A program made the translations under genes and the position numbers. 64,000 nt of DNA from Melanocharis versteri (lineage: Eukaryota > Chordata > Aves > Passeriformes > Melanocharitidae): NCBI GenBank assembly GCA_013397845.1, contig VZTG01007793.1, positions 629,615 through 693,614 of the forward strand, written 5' to 3'. Within the stretch, counting starts at the first letter, position 1, and each line of letters opens with the position of its first letter. Positions 35,931 through 48,049 of the stretch are shown piece after piece. Under the pieces are notes generated by a model. The model was not told the DNA's origin. It saw only the letters and a list, made by a program, of their open reading frames with translations, and searched no databases.

Positions 35931-38099
35931 CTAATATTTTTCTCTGTGTCATGATATCCATTAAAAGAAAGTAAGGAGTGTCACTGGAAAATCCCGTTTA
36001 CACATTCACATGGTGCCATGCTATGTTACCTGAATGAGAGGACCAGTGAAATACTTAAACCCTCAAAAACATCTTCTAATCAAAAACATTTTTGAATGTG
36101 CTTACGTGTTTATAACACTTGAAAAACCATTATTTCTACTTTTTATTCTACATAAACCTCTGAATAAAAGCAAAATCACTGCTTTATCTCTGCCTCTTAC
36201 CCTAGCCATCCTTCGTCAGGCTGAGATACATAGCCAGATCTTTGGAGTAGTTATTATGATGTGTGCCTTCAGGGCCACTCCTACTACATTTCTACCTGGT
36301 TCATCCATGCAGAAATGCAGTACAAGTACATGCTAGTGCTGAAAGGCAGCCTACGTCAGCTCTGTTTGGAGAACAGTGCGCTGCTCCTCTGGAAGGCACA
36401 CAAAGCATCCAATTTACTTGATTTCCAAATAGTGGGAATATGATAAGCCTGCCCCAAAAACTTCCTAGTCCTAATGTCACTGTGCTAGTCCAGCCCAGTG
36501 GCGGGTTCATTCCTGCACTGCTGTCACCGTGCAGCCCTCTCGGAGGGCAAGACTACTTACAGCTCACCTACTATTGATTTTCTGTTGTGGGATGTCCAAC
36601 AGAACATCTGTTTCTATGTGAAAATACTAGAGTGTTATTGAAGCTCCATCCTGCATTAGGAAGAGATCACTAACATACAGCACGCTCCCTATACATTTCA
36701 AATACAGATCAAGTGATAGTTTCTGAGAGAAGTTATTCCACAAGTTATCAATTACCCTTGTGAAGGAAACAAGATCTCTCAGCTTTTTTCTTAGCTGATA
36801 GTCATCAATGCCCTCAAGCACATCCTTTTTACTTTGGTGGGACTTACTAGTGTGTCTGAAGTTAATAATATGTTTAAGACCCATATTTAAAGAGTCTGAA
36901 AGACTTACATAATGCAAATAATCATTCTACCTTTGCAGGGCTTGTCTTAGCTTGGAACAGGCATCAGAAAGTCATTCAGGAGCAGTTATGTTTTACCACA
37001 CAGAGAACAGAACTTAAAAAACCATTTAACACAACACACAAAACCCAGGATGGACTAATGTATATTTCCGTAGCAGAGAGAAACCTTAAACTCATTCATT
37101 GTGGTAACAAAATGGTGGTTACATCACAGCTCCTGCTGCAGCAGGGAACACTGGTGCGCACACAGGTGCCATGTACAGACAACAGATTACAATATTTTCT
37201 GGTATCTCAGCAGCATATTGCCACACTTTGGAATTTCTAAAGGCAGTTCAAGCCAAATATCCCAATCTGTAAAACTTTGATTTTAAGTCTCTTTATTTTT
37301 GGTGTTAGTTATCATGTCTAGATTCCCAGCACCATTGCAACAAAGTAGGAGTTTCTGGTGGTTTTGTGTGAGTTCTCTGTCCCTTTTAAACTAGTCTAGT
37401 CAATGCATTTTTATCTCAGTGACACTTGTCCTCCCAGCCCACTGCCATGGCTACCTGAGTTGTCTAATGGCTTTGAAAAACCTACTGTCATCTCTGGATC
37501 ATTTCACACATTTAAAAGAACCATCTATCAATTCGCTGTTAAAAAAACACATCAAACTCAAACCCATGGTGGTTCTGTCTGTGGAAAGGAAATGGTGATC
37601 TGCCCATCCAACCAGGATTAAAGTTACCTTGTTCCTTTCTGTTCTGGCTAGCTCCTAAAAATCAGCTGTGACCATTGTGGATGCACTCAGGAATGTGCAA
37701 ACCACAGCAGGAGCTTGCGCTCCAAAGGGCAAAGTGTTCCTCAGTGCTGTGCCTGGCATGTCCCGCTGTGGGCTGGGGGAGCACTTACCTGGCACAGCTG
37801 CTGGGCTGGGGCACTGCTGAGCAAACCCCAGAGCTTCTGTCCCCACTCTGGTGGGACTCCCACCACATGGAAATGTTGGTGTTGCCTGGCCCTTGCTGCA
37901 GGGGAGCCCAGGAACTATGAGAGGAGTGGCATGAGCTGCCTTCCCAGGCTCTGCTGCACCTCGTGCAGTTGGAGCGGTGGTAGATAAAAACAACCAAGGG
38001 AATTTCCCCTGAAAAGCTTTGAAATCAATATTCCAGTAAATCATCAGATTCTGAAGAATAAACAGGTTGTCCCAGGATGAAGCAATTAATTTGTTTTAC
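35931..38099. other. Spacer with chance frames
   Basis: A 96-codon minus frame (36627-36917) reads rather naturally (KKLRDLVSFTRVIDNLWNNF) but has no strong acceptor or donor and is not recognised. The region 37.7-38.0 kb is GC-richer, with overlapping frames on both strands, which suggests composition. No supported gene. Confidence 0.4.
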
Positions 38100-38640
38100 T
38101 CTTTGACCTGCTAAAATGCAAAAATTGCTGTGGAATTTACTCCGTGTGACACGTTCAAGCAACAGAGCAGTCTCCATTAGTGCTAGTGTTTTTCTAATTA
38201 CAGCTATAAATAAAAGCTAACCTCCATTCTGATTCAAAATGGATTCCATGGACTGCCAGGTGCATAGGTGATGCAATGCAGAGAGATGAATGCAGCAGCA
38301 TTTACATCATCATATTGACTTACAACTCGGGGGTTAATTATTACATTCTTTTGCCAAGTACCAGGACAGCCATTTTTAGTCATTTCCAAAATGCTAAAAA
38401 GAAACTTGACAGCTTCTCATTAGATTTGAATAGACAAGATGCTTGAATCAACAGTGGAATTTTATTAGGGATGCTCAAGTGTAAAAACAAGAGCTTTTCA
38501 TTTTGACAATGTATACTTTATGCTGTATTGATTTGGTTTTATTGATTTTTAATAAAAAAGTGTAAGTGTTTCTCCAATGGTGTAAATTAATTGTTATTGT
38601 GCCACAGAAAACAGAAGACTGCACCACAGTAATTAACATT
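38100..38640. promoter_or_regulatory. Possible conserved noncoding element
   Basis: About 540 bases of non-repetitive sequence dense in TTAATTATTA, TCTAATTAC, GTAAATTAATTG, TTTTATTGATTTTTAA and TGACAATGT motifs, with stops in all frames. The run of homeodomain and POU-type cores without repeats resembles a developmental enhancer. This rests on motif look only. Confidence 0.2.
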
Positions 38641-40699
38641 TCCTGGCAAGGAAACTAAGTGAGCTTGCTGCTGAAATAGGCTTTAAAGCATATTTTGACA
38701 TAGCACAAACGCAAGCATATGCCTGTGAGGGGTTGATGTGGCAGGCGCGGCAGTTGCTCTGAGGACTCGGATTGGAACAGGAGCCCTCGCAGCCACACAA
38801 GGTCCTGTGCCCCTGAGCTCAGCTGGGGCAGGAACAGGCTCCCAGCCCTCCCCCCGTGCTCTTCATGCAGCAGTCTGGGGGTGGCTGTGGATGGAAGGTG
38901 GAGTGTACCTCTCATGTAGCAGCTATTTTGACGCAACTCACCAAACTGCAGAGGTGCAGCCATGAACCTTTCAGCTGCCTTCAGTTCTGGGCATCGATGC
39001 ATTATCCTCTGTCATATCCAGGATGCCCTCTGCAGGAGTAGGGGGCTTCTGGGCCGTTTGGCACATGGAGAGGCCCTCAGGCCTGGCTGGAGCTGCTGGG
39101 CACTGTAATGGACTAAGGAGCTTGGTCCTGCCGAACAAGGGAAAATGAAACACCACATACAACAGATATCTCCAGCATCAGCTGAAACAAGGAAACTGAA
39201 GATAAATGCCTCTTCTCCTCCTCCAGGAGGCACCTTTAGAAGACTTGAACAAACTTCAGTAGAACGAAGTCAGTACAGCTAATGCCTAAAAGATAACAGT
39301 TTAACTAAGAAGGAAAAAAAAGCACCTTCTCTCAAAGCAATCAGTAAGGAAAGGGAGGTACAGATAGCTGAACAGATTAATTAGCAGCTGAGAGATGAAT
39401 ACTGTTGTGCTAGCTACTGTAACTTAAACCAATTCAATCCCTTCTTTTGAGACTATCTACGTTATAGACTAATTATAAGCCATGTGCTACAAGACAGGGA
39501 GCTCTTCTTAAATAAGTTAAAACACATCCAGTGACAGTGATAAATCTATTAATAAAAAAGAAAGCTCTCTTTAGCTTTTCTCACACAACCAAGTTTTCTT
39601 CTTTTCAACTAAGTTAAAAGAAAATTTTGATCAAGTAAATAACATTTTATCTCAGCAAAATGTCTCCACATCAATACATCATCAAAACCCAGGAGCTGGT
39701 CTGTGTGTACCCTCAGACAGAATGTAAAAACTGCTGTTGAAGACCAACCCTAAGGCTGGAAATAGCAGGGCATGCAATATTTACAGGAATATTTAAAGGA
39801 AACTCAATATGAATAGAGAACCTCTGCAGGGAGGGAGAGCCTGTAACCACACTGACTGCTGTAGCTAAGGTTTTCAGACTCAGCTGAGAGAACAGCTAAA
39901 GCCCAGCCTCCAGCTCAGGAATCAGCATCTTTTGGCATCTCAGGCACCCGGTTTATATCTCTTGTCCTAATCTCCAGTATCAGGGAAGCTTGCACTATTA
40001 TTAACTCCCTGGTTCCTAGTTCTCTGGTGAAGATCCTTCATCTAGGCAGAAGCTGAAAGACATTGTGTAAACAGGCAGAAGATTTCTGTAGCTGTGTTTT
40101 CTTTTCATTGGAAGCAATATAAAAGTGCAAATTGATAGTGCTTTATGTTTTGTTCAGAGAGACATGGGTAACATGGATAGGTAAATCTGATCTCTCACCT
40201 ACTTTCCCAAAAATGCAACCAAAGCTCAGGTTACTTCTGGATACTCCATCCCGCTGCTATCTTTCCCTCTTGTGCAGATCTTCACATGAGGGTCTTGCTG
40301 TGGCATGCAAATCAGACTCAAAAAGAGTGTCCATATGTTTTTTAGCCACTGGCACATGTCATCCAAGAAGCACCAATCTTCTTGTGAGAGCACCAGTGTG
40401 GTCCAACCATATGGAGCAGAATTCAGTTCTGGGGTGTGTTAGAGGCTCCCTTGTGAAGTTTCTATGAAACATGTTTCAATAATTTTGGACAACTGAACTA
40501 GATATTGTATCAAAATAAAATTCTCTGGCAAGGTAGTATCTTGCTATCTACCCTTCCTATTATCAAATTGATTTCTGCCTATAAAGGGCAGTTATTGGTG
40601 AACACATATTCCCAAGTACTTCAGACATCCTGCTTGTTGATTACAGATAGTTCCAAATCAAAACCTCAGATTCCCAAACCTTGATATTTCAGATAGATC
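38641..40699. other. Spacer
   Basis: The part near 38.7-39.2 kb is GC-richer with overlapping frames on both strands; none is recognised. Nothing else supported. Confidence 0.45.
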
Positions 40700-41517
40700 T
40701 AGAAATAAAAGGACAGAAAACTTTATTCCATCAAAATAATCTTTTTCTTTATGAGATTAGTTATAATACAAAAGTTATTCTTCATGAGTACCATTTTCCA
40801 CTCCCAGTCAATTTTCCAGAAGTCCCGCTACTGGATGAATGACTCAGAAAGCTTTAGACCTGACAAGCACAGCCTATATGAGCAGATGGTACAAATTAAG
40901 GAAGTTGTGTTATGTTACTTCAGCTGAGAATCTGAAGCTCAAATTTTTGTCTCTGTCTTTCATATAGCTGTATTTGACATCAGGAGCCTAAATCAGAGAA
41001 ATCAGCAGCAAAATTCTTACTGGTATAAGTGGAAGACTGAGATGGGCAGGACTTTCTCCAGACAGGCTCAATAGAAGTCATCACAAGAGTGACAAAAAGT
41101 ATTAACAAGCACATGGGACCAATAAGGCAAGAGCAAAGCCATGAGTGGTTCTAACTCCTCTTCACAGAGCACTGCATGATCAAGACCTGCTTTAAGTTTT
41201 AGGAAATTATATATTCCAATGGGCTGGTACAAAATATATCTTTACCGTTAAGTAAATCAAGACATTATGGTGTTAGTCATGCTGATAAGGTTTTGTTACC
41301 CTTATGGTGATCTGTAGGAGAAAGAATGTTTGCCTGCAGAGAAGATAAGACAGTAAAACTGCTCTGCTCTTGAACTGCTGTGATTCAGCGGTCAGGAGCT
41401 ATTTCCACTACTGAGAAGTTCAGGTCCAACAAAAATCCTCTGGCAGTCTCAGCTAGTGACTTCATGATAGCTTCAGACAAAGCCTTTTGCTCGAGATAGG
41501 GTATGAATTGAAACAAT
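40700..41517 (-). CDS. Candidate terminal exon of a minus-strand gene: 43 codons plus 3'UTR
   Basis: On the minus strand a branch-point-like TACTGAC lies about 25 nt before a clean acceptor (AATGTTTTTCTTTTCCAG). The exon starts at 41517. In the frame entered with one leftover base it codes 43 residues, beginning LFQFIPYLEQKALSEAIMKS and ending LNFSVVEIAPDR, then TGA at 41387-41385. The peptide is amphipathic and helix-like, with no low complexity. A 3'UTR of about 660 nt leads to AATAAAG (plus-strand TTTATT, 40722-40727). I do not recognise the family. The preceding exon must end two bases into a codon. A 27-nt candidate at 42461-42487 would fit. A 43-codon frame alone has a fair chance of arising at random, so the splice and poly(A) signals carry the call. 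Confidence 0.33.
40722..40727 (-). terminator. Poly(A) signal AATAAA on the minus strand
   Basis: A canonical hexamer in GGAATAAAGTT on the minus strand, followed by T-rich sequence (CCTTTTATTTC) as expected downstream of a cleavage site. It is well placed for the terminal exon starting at 41517. Confidence 0.35.
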
Positions 41518-43388
41518 CTGGAAAAGAAAAACATTCAGTCAGTATTCAATAGAAGTGCAAATTTAAGAGTCTCCCCCCACAAGACATATTTTAATGAATG
41601 CATAGTTACAGGGTGACTATGTTATCTCATAGTTTTCTTGTGTCATTAACTGAGAAGAGAGTTTTAAAAAAGTGTCCCCACAGAAATCTTATTCATATGT
41701 TTTATTATATGTTCCAGCACGGGCACCACTTTAGTTTAATGATATGTTGGATGATGGTACAAATTTATAGCCAAAGGTTTACATCACAGACAGCTGGAAT
41801 GAATAACAATAAATTAATTTAAAGTGCTACAAAAGTGCTCCCCATAGTATGCAGTGCTTATGTGCTCAAGACTAATAATTTATAAATGCCTGTCTTTTAT
41901 AATACTGATCTAAAGTCCTGAAAGCAGCTTGTTAAAAAGCAGTCACATGACATAAATTATTTTTATTAATATTTCAAATGCATGATTAGGGTGGGCACCA
42001 TGGTCATTAGCATTAGATAGCTTTCCTTTATGACCAAGTGCAATGAAGCAATAGTCAGACACAGAAACCAGCTAAGCATTGGCAACCAACCACTGGGAGT
42101 CCTGGGGTCACTCTTGCTGCTTCTTCCATGTGCTCTTCAGAAGCTAGTGGTCATCACAGCTATGGCTGCTTCCCTTCCTTTTGCTCCTCTGTTGTGTTTG
42201 TCACATTAGATACTCAGAAGGCCTGAAGAATAAAAAGATGCGCTACTGAGTGTAGTCAGAAGCAGCTGTACACCTCTGCATGGCTTTCTTTCCATCCCCA
42301 AACACTGAACAGCAACAGTGCCGAAGGCAGTGAGGGGGCCAAAGGCTGCTCTAACCCCTGCCCTCGTTACACCAGCAGCGCTAATTTCAACACTGAGTGA
42401 ATACTGAACTCTCATACAAACTCTTGCTTGGATGGTGTAAGTTACTTGAAAGCATTTTACTTGCTTTGAGAGGACACATTTTTGGTTCTGTCAGGGAATA
42501 AGAGAGAAGTGATGCCTCCAGGCAAACAAGTATTTGCAGTAAAGCATTGTGGAGACTAAGGATCAGAGCAGGCCATAAGCTTCCCTTTTGGGGCACAGGG
42601 CTATTTTTTTGCTAGCATAACCCCATGTCTTTCTGCAGTCTCCCATAGTGCGAGAGTATATTCACAATTACTAGTGAGGGTAAAAGAGCAACCGGCTCAA
42701 ATAACTTGGGTAATGTTGCATCTTTTTCTCCACTGTAGCTCTCTGGCATACCTCACTGCAGGGATGTCACTTGTCTTAATACACCCTTACTTTCCCCAGA
42801 CAAATTTGGCTGCTTCTCACTTTTCTTGGTGAAAATAATTTACTTCTTAAATGCAGAGTTATTAATCTGAGGTTATAGAAGGAGTCTTTCACACTGGAAG
42901 AAGCATCATGAATAATTTCTGTGTCTCTTCTTCTGGGCCATTGCCATATATTAGACTACATATTTGAGTCTTGGCAGATTGAAAAAATATGCACCACAAT
43001 CAACCCCATTCACTTTGGTGGCTCTTTAGCAAAGGAAGTGGAGTGAGACACAAAGTGGGCAGAAGTATCATCATCTGGTCCCTCCTCTCCCTCTTTTTAA
43101 AGAAAAGAAAGCTATTTGTGCTACACAGAATTCAAGCTTCTAAGTAACAATACCTGATTAACTTCTTCTAGTATCACAAACCTTCGCAAATTCACACTCT
43201 CTCTCCTCTTCCTTTCTGGCTTTCTTTGAAAGTACTTTGTAATGTAACACATTTTTCCAGAGGTCAATGGGGACATATTTGCATTTTGATACACTTTAAA
43301 TTTTTGCCTCCAGCACGCCACTCAAATGCGCTGTGCTAATCAGAAGCCAGTAATGATCTTCTACATGCTTCAAGCGGGTGGCTGAGCA
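41518..43388 (-). other. Possible intron of the minus-strand candidate
   Basis: Apart from the microexon candidate, a 66-codon minus frame at 43121-43321 ends its useful part at CAG|GTATTG near 43157, but its acceptor side is poor. Nothing else supported. Confidence 0.25.
42461..42487 (-). CDS. Candidate 27-nt microexon (minus strand)
   Basis: The acceptor is very strong on the minus strand (CTCTCTTATTCCCTGACAG). Two donors are possible: CAA|GTAAAA after 27 nt, or CAA|GTAACT after 42 nt (ending at 42446). With the first, the frame TKNVSSQS enters and leaves in phase 2 and joins in frame to the terminal exon at 41517 (codon AA+A, Lys). Both donors are weak, so the exon is uncertain. Confidence 0.15.
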
Positions 43389-43396
43389 TATAAAAG
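43389..43396 (+). promoter_or_regulatory. TATA box consensus TATAAAAG
   Basis: An exact TATAAAAG in GAGCATATAAAAGCACC. If used it would place a start site near 43420 on the plus strand. No initiator or CpG island is adjacent, though a CpG-enriched block begins about 0.8 kb downstream. Isolated TATA strings are common in AT-rich DNA. Confidence 0.15.
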
Positions 43397-44033
43397 CACC
43401 TCAAAATGCAAAATTCGTGAGAGAGCAATACAGAGTAAAGATAAATAAATACAAAAAAAGGGACGATGCTGGCAAAAGCAGTTTGGGTCTGTAAGCTGAG
43501 GGTTCTGCCTGAAATAAGCAGGTAATGTGTTTATGTGCACCACTGGAGGGATAAGGGGATTCGGGGGGGCTCCTGCCTGAGCCAGCTGCACTGATGGACT
43601 GCAGGTTTCTCTGAGCAGATCACTTGTATGTCAATATACCCAGATGAGGCACAAGCATTCCTGAAGGCTTTTTATATCGTCAGTGATACCTCATGTTCTG
43701 AACAATCCAAATCCAAGATTAGGCAGGATCTAGGAAAATGGGGCAGCCCCAAAGCATGGGTTTAATCTGTGTGAAGGTCTTTTATTTTTAGCTGTAATGA
43801 TAGGTTTACACTCAAAATTGCCTGCCCAAAGTGAGGGGCTGTGTGAAGCTGTATGGGAGAGACAAAACCCCCCAGAATTCAAGAGATTATTTATTAAAGA
43901 TAGTGGGTTTTTAAGCATGAATATCTTTGACAGACAGAGTTGCAAGAAAACCTGAGCACTTCCTCAATAACCATTGCATCGGGAGAAAAACTCCCGATAA
44001 GCAGATGTTGCTTAGGCAGCAATCAGCCAGGCA

Positions 44034-44068
44034 GTGTGTGTGGGTGGGTGTGTGTGTGTGTGTGTGTG
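44034..44068. repeat. (TG)n dinucleotide microsatellite
   Basis: About 35 bases of GT repeat with two TGGG interruptions near its start. A second, shorter GT tract lies near 44118-44130. Confidence 0.9.
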
Positions 44069-44389
44069 GAGGGGGTGAGGGAGACAGCCAGGCAGCCAGG
44101 TATTAAGGCACTGTGGTGAGTGTGTGTGTGGCTGCAAAGGATGGCAAACTGTGTGTAAGAAAATTACATATGAGCAAAACCAAGCTGCTCCGCTGAGTAT
44201 TTTGGATGTATTTTTAAGAGAAAGCAGCAAGAAGAAACAAGGAGAGAGAGAGACTGAAAAGACAAGGCAGGAATGACCAGGCAATTGCATGTCTGGGCTA
44301 ACAGCAGCATAAGGCAAGAAATCCAGGCATCAGGGAAATCATTTAAAGCCATATTGATTCGTTTTGGAGGTGAGAAAAAGCAGATGCAC

Positions 44390-44870
44390 TCAGCTACTAC
44401 GGAACGGCTCTGACAGCAGCTACAGCTGCTTGATTTTACTTATTTTTTTTTAACGAGTTTCATTCACAGAAAGCTGGCACTGAAAACCCAAAGCAGCCTG
44501 CACCCCTCACTGCGTCAGCTCTTCCCCCAGCAACCGGAGCTGCCATCAAAGCCCGTCCCAGCCAGGCAGCACCTCCAGCCAGCCAACTGAACCCTCAGGC
44601 AACGCCAGAATGGAAGCGGGAGAAAGAGAGGGACAGAGGGAGGGCAGCGGATCAATGGCTGAAATTCAGCAGCTCTGGCCATTTCCAGTGAGCTGGGAGC
44701 GTTTGGAGGCAGAGCAGGCTCAGAGCCCATCCATCTCCACGACAGACAGCAGCTCTTCCCCAGGAGCTCTGCCCGGCCCCTGTCCTCGGCAGCACACAAA
44801 GCAAGGCTACAGAGGAGAGAAGGATCCAGTACTGTGTCATGCTGGTCCTTGCATCTGGAAAATAGGAGGT
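44390..44870 (+). promoter_or_regulatory. CpG-enriched block, possible promoter and first exon
   Basis: About 12-13 CpGs fall in 480 bases (for example CTACGGAACGGCTC, AACCGGAG, GCCCGGCC), clearly above background. A 97-codon plus frame starts at 44610 in a strong Kozak context (CAGAATGG) as MEAGEREGQREGSGS. A usable donor (ATAGGAG|GTGAATT) lies near 44868. The peptide is Ser/Pro/Glu-rich and disordered in look. A 123-codon minus frame overlaps, so composition could explain both. It may be the first exon of a plus-strand transcript or a bidirectional promoter for the minus-strand candidate. Confidence 0.25.
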
Positions 44871-46455
44871 GAATTGCACATGACATGGGAAAATAAGCAG
44901 TAGTCTGTAGGAAATCCTATGTTTTAGGGAAAGAAAAGGCAGGGGCTTCTATATGGAAATACTATCAGGTGCTGCCTGCACTGCTTCCAGTAAAGCAAAC
45001 ACAGTGCCAGGCTGGGCCTTTGCTCTTTAGAATTGTACTGATACCTTAATTCAGATGGTCCTTTGTCTGTTTATCCAAAGATGTAATTATAGAATTCATA
45101 CAGAGACACTGTGGCTGAGATTTTCAAAATACTGCTTTTCTGGAAGCCAGATACCTGTGAAGGTCTGCCCTAGGTGCCTTATCCTCAGTCACAGAGTGAA
45201 CCTGATCCTCAGCCAAGGCTTCTGAGTCTTCCCAAGGTTCAGATTTTTCTCATGCAATCAGCTTATTCACTGCGAAGTGTGGTTTCAGACCTACAAAATT
45301 CAGTTCAAACTTGGTGCATAGTTAATGCCTGCAGTTCAAAATTTTCATTTTCTGTTTGAAAAGAAACCGAACTCCACAACAGTGGGGGTAAGGGATGTTC
45401 AGGAAGGTTTCCTTAAGAATAAAAATAGTACTGTTTTGTTTAATCCAAAATTAAATTTGTTATGGTTGTATTATTTCTGGAAACAAAAATCTAGGTGCTC
45501 TTCTGAATTAAACCCCAATTGCTCTCATAGCACCTCAGACACTGTCCCATCTTTCCTGTTTTCTACCCCAAGAACCTCAAGGGTAACAAGGTAGGTGTGT
45601 GTACGTGTGTGCTCACTGGCTTGGTCTTTCACAAACATCTGCTGAGGAGCATCTTATTTGTATGAATTGTGAGTTTGGCATAAAGGTGGTCAGAAAATTT
45701 CTATCAGGACAGTTCCGTCAAAGAAAACAGCTTTGAGGTAGATGGAGTGCTTTGTAATGATATAAAATTCTATTTTTCCATAGAAAACGGGTATTCTGGT
45801 CAAAATTTAATATTCACTTCACTGAAGGTGCATGAAAAAATAATCAAACATTGTCCTAACTGGCACTAATTAAGTTTTTTTTTTTTGGCCACACTGAGGA
45901 GTGTAAATCCAGAGTAACTTCCTCGGCCTCATTCAAATTACTTTGACTTATCCTGTTGCAAATAAGTTTGAAATCTCAGTCTTGATTGGCTCTTGTGATT
46001 AATATCTTTACCTTCTAGGTATATACATACAGACAAAAAATGTAACAAAAAACCCAGGGCAATTCAAACCAAGAGGCTTAATGGATTCTGCATCAGGACT
46101 GTTGTGAAAAGTTCTAGCTCCCTGTGGGTTTGGTTTCAGTACCACTGGTTAGAACATGTCAAAACGTGTAAATTAGGGTTTTAAATACATGCAAGTATTT
46201 AAAATAATTTACAACTATATTTTTATCAGCCATAATTTGAAAATGATCAGTGTTACATAGAACATTGGCTCAATTTTAAAGGTTAGGTACATCTTCCACT
46301 AAATTAAACATACCCTAAAATATCTTTAGATCTGATGACTGAGTAGTTTAACAGCATCTCAGCAATACTGAAACATCTTTATAAGTCTTTAGATTTATTT
46401 GTAGACCAATATATTTTCTTTTTCACTTGCTAAAAAAATTAATTCTTTGCTTTAG
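44871..46455. other. Spacer with one donor-ended frame
   Basis: An 89-codon plus frame at 45325-45594 ends at AACAAG|GTAGGTG, a fair donor, but no acceptor defines its start. The rest is AT-rich and featureless. Confidence 0.4.
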
Positions 46456-46486
46456 ATAAAGAAACAAAAAATTACCACGAGATAGG
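46456..46486 (+). CDS. Candidate 31-nt plus-strand microexon
   Basis: A pyrimidine-rich acceptor (AATTCTTTGCTTTAG) is followed after 31 nt by a strong donor (GATAGG|GTAAGTG). One frame is open (KETKNYHEI). The length is not a multiple of three, so inclusion would shift the frame; a noncoding transcript is equally likely. Confidence 0.13.
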
Positions 46487-46910
46487 GTAAGTGTCTTGTC
46501 TTCAGAAAACCACAGACTATTCCCACAGAAGTCAAACGCAGGGTACAAAGTCTCTGTATTACTGGAAGTACTTCAGGATCTGGATTATGAGTCAATGGTA
46601 GTTCCCTGCATGGATTCAAGTGGAGAAGTCAGTTATTAATATGCAAACGCTACTTTTTATTTTTAATCCAGCTGGTTTGCAGCAGGCCAGATCACTTCAC
46701 CTAGAAGTATCAATTAAAATGATCATGAGTGCTGCACTGCTTTAGTTTGACAGGTATCACCTTGAACAGGATCCCTCGTGACTGGCTTTTAATGCTTTTC
46801 CAAAGGGATGCCAATTTTCTATATCTAATAGATAACTAAGCTGGGGTAATACTGTTTTCCAAGGCAAACATATAAAGCGAAGAAAACAGGATGAGAGCAA
46901 AGTCATCCCT

Positions 46911-46950
46911 AGTGTAAACTCACTGACTTCAGTGGTATTACACTAAAAAT
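46911..46950. repeat. Hairpin-forming fragment of an ancient sauropsid dispersed repeat
   Basis: AGTGTAA pairs with TTACACT (46938-46944), and inside them CACTGA pairs with TCAGTG. The motif 'gtgtaa…actgacttcagtgg…ttacac' matches a palindromic piece that I recall as scattered through turtle, crocodile and bird genomes. The naming is uncertain. The local pairing is visible directly. Confidence 0.45.
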
Positions 46951-48049
46951 ACTGCAGATTGGGGTTCATTACGCAAAAACTGGCATGAATTGTGCCTAAT
47001 AAGAAAGTACCTTAAATCATGCCTTGGGCAAAATAGCTCAGTTAATCCCAAAATGTTGTTGCAAGAAAATCCCTTCCTTTCCACAGTTTTCTAAGGCAGT
47101 TATAAGGCACATTACATAGCCAAGCTTTTCCAAGGAATTTAAATAATTTCTTTTCTTGATTCAGATCAGCCTACTATTTTTGTGAAGCATTTTATTGGTT
47201 AATTTCCATCTCTTTACGCCCCCCCCCCCAGCCAAAAACCAAATAGATTTACAAGGTTACTTACTGCAAAACTTCACAGCTTTTCAGTCAGCTCTTGCAT
47301 ATATTACAGAAAATGCCAATTCTGCTTCCTTCTCTGTAAGCCAGCCCCTAAAATAATCTGGGCCCCCTTTTAATTCTGTTCGTCAGGAAACATTTTCCTA
47401 GAGTTACATGAGCACTACGTAATATGGTTGCCCAGAAATATTTTTTTTATTTCAGTATATAATAAAACCAAAAGTAAATGAAGTGAAAATGGCCAGTGTA
47501 ATGAAATGTTGGCACTCAGTCAGAAGTTAGGTACCTTCACTTTCCTGCCCTACTCTTTCTAAAATGCTATGATATGACAATACTGAAATAAACCCCAAAA
47601 CATTTCAAAAAAATCTCTGCTATGATTCTTCTTCCTATATAATTGACATATACACTGGTAGATCTTTTTGATAAAATAATGTTTGCAGGCAAAAAGGGTT
47701 CTGTCAAATAATTTTCAGCCAGCTTTCCAAAGCAACGCTGCTGTGAAAAAAAAAAAAAAATTATCCTTCCCAAAGCATCCGTGTGCTGTGACCATGCCCA
47801 TTTGTGTCTAACCCCTGAGCCCAATAGTTTCAGTTTTGCTCCAGTGCTGAGTCATTGCTTTCTTTCCTACCGATTGCTTTCATTTCTGAAGATGGCAGCT
47901 TTCACATGAACAGATCATTCTGCTCCCTATTCCCTTCACAGTGCTTCCACGTGCAAAACAGCAGCCACAAAAGTCCACTCTGCTTTACTGGTGATGTGCT
48001 ACACATCAGACCCTCTTGCAGCGCTGGCAGTCTGAAATATTGCTGAGTA
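46951..48049. other. AT-rich spacer with homopolymers
   Basis: Includes an 11-base C run at 47219-47229 and a 15-base A run near 47745. A strong minus donor (TTGCA|GTAAGTAA) at 47265/47264 has no acceptor that leaves an open frame, so at most it would end a noncoding exon. Confidence 0.4.

Noticed and set aside
36627..36917. 96-codon minus frame that reads naturally (KKLRDLVSFTRVIDNLW)
   Set aside because: No strong splice boundary, promoter or recognised domain; frames of this length are expected many times by chance in 64 kb.
40440..40510. Possible CR1 piece around GAACTAGATATTG
   Set aside because: Only a few bases resemble the CR1 GGACTAGATGAT segment and the flanks do not follow.
47265..47345. 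Minus-strand exon ending at a strong donor (GCA|GTAAGTAA)
   Set aside because: Every acceptor choice leaves stops in all frames, and the pyrimidine tracts are poor.
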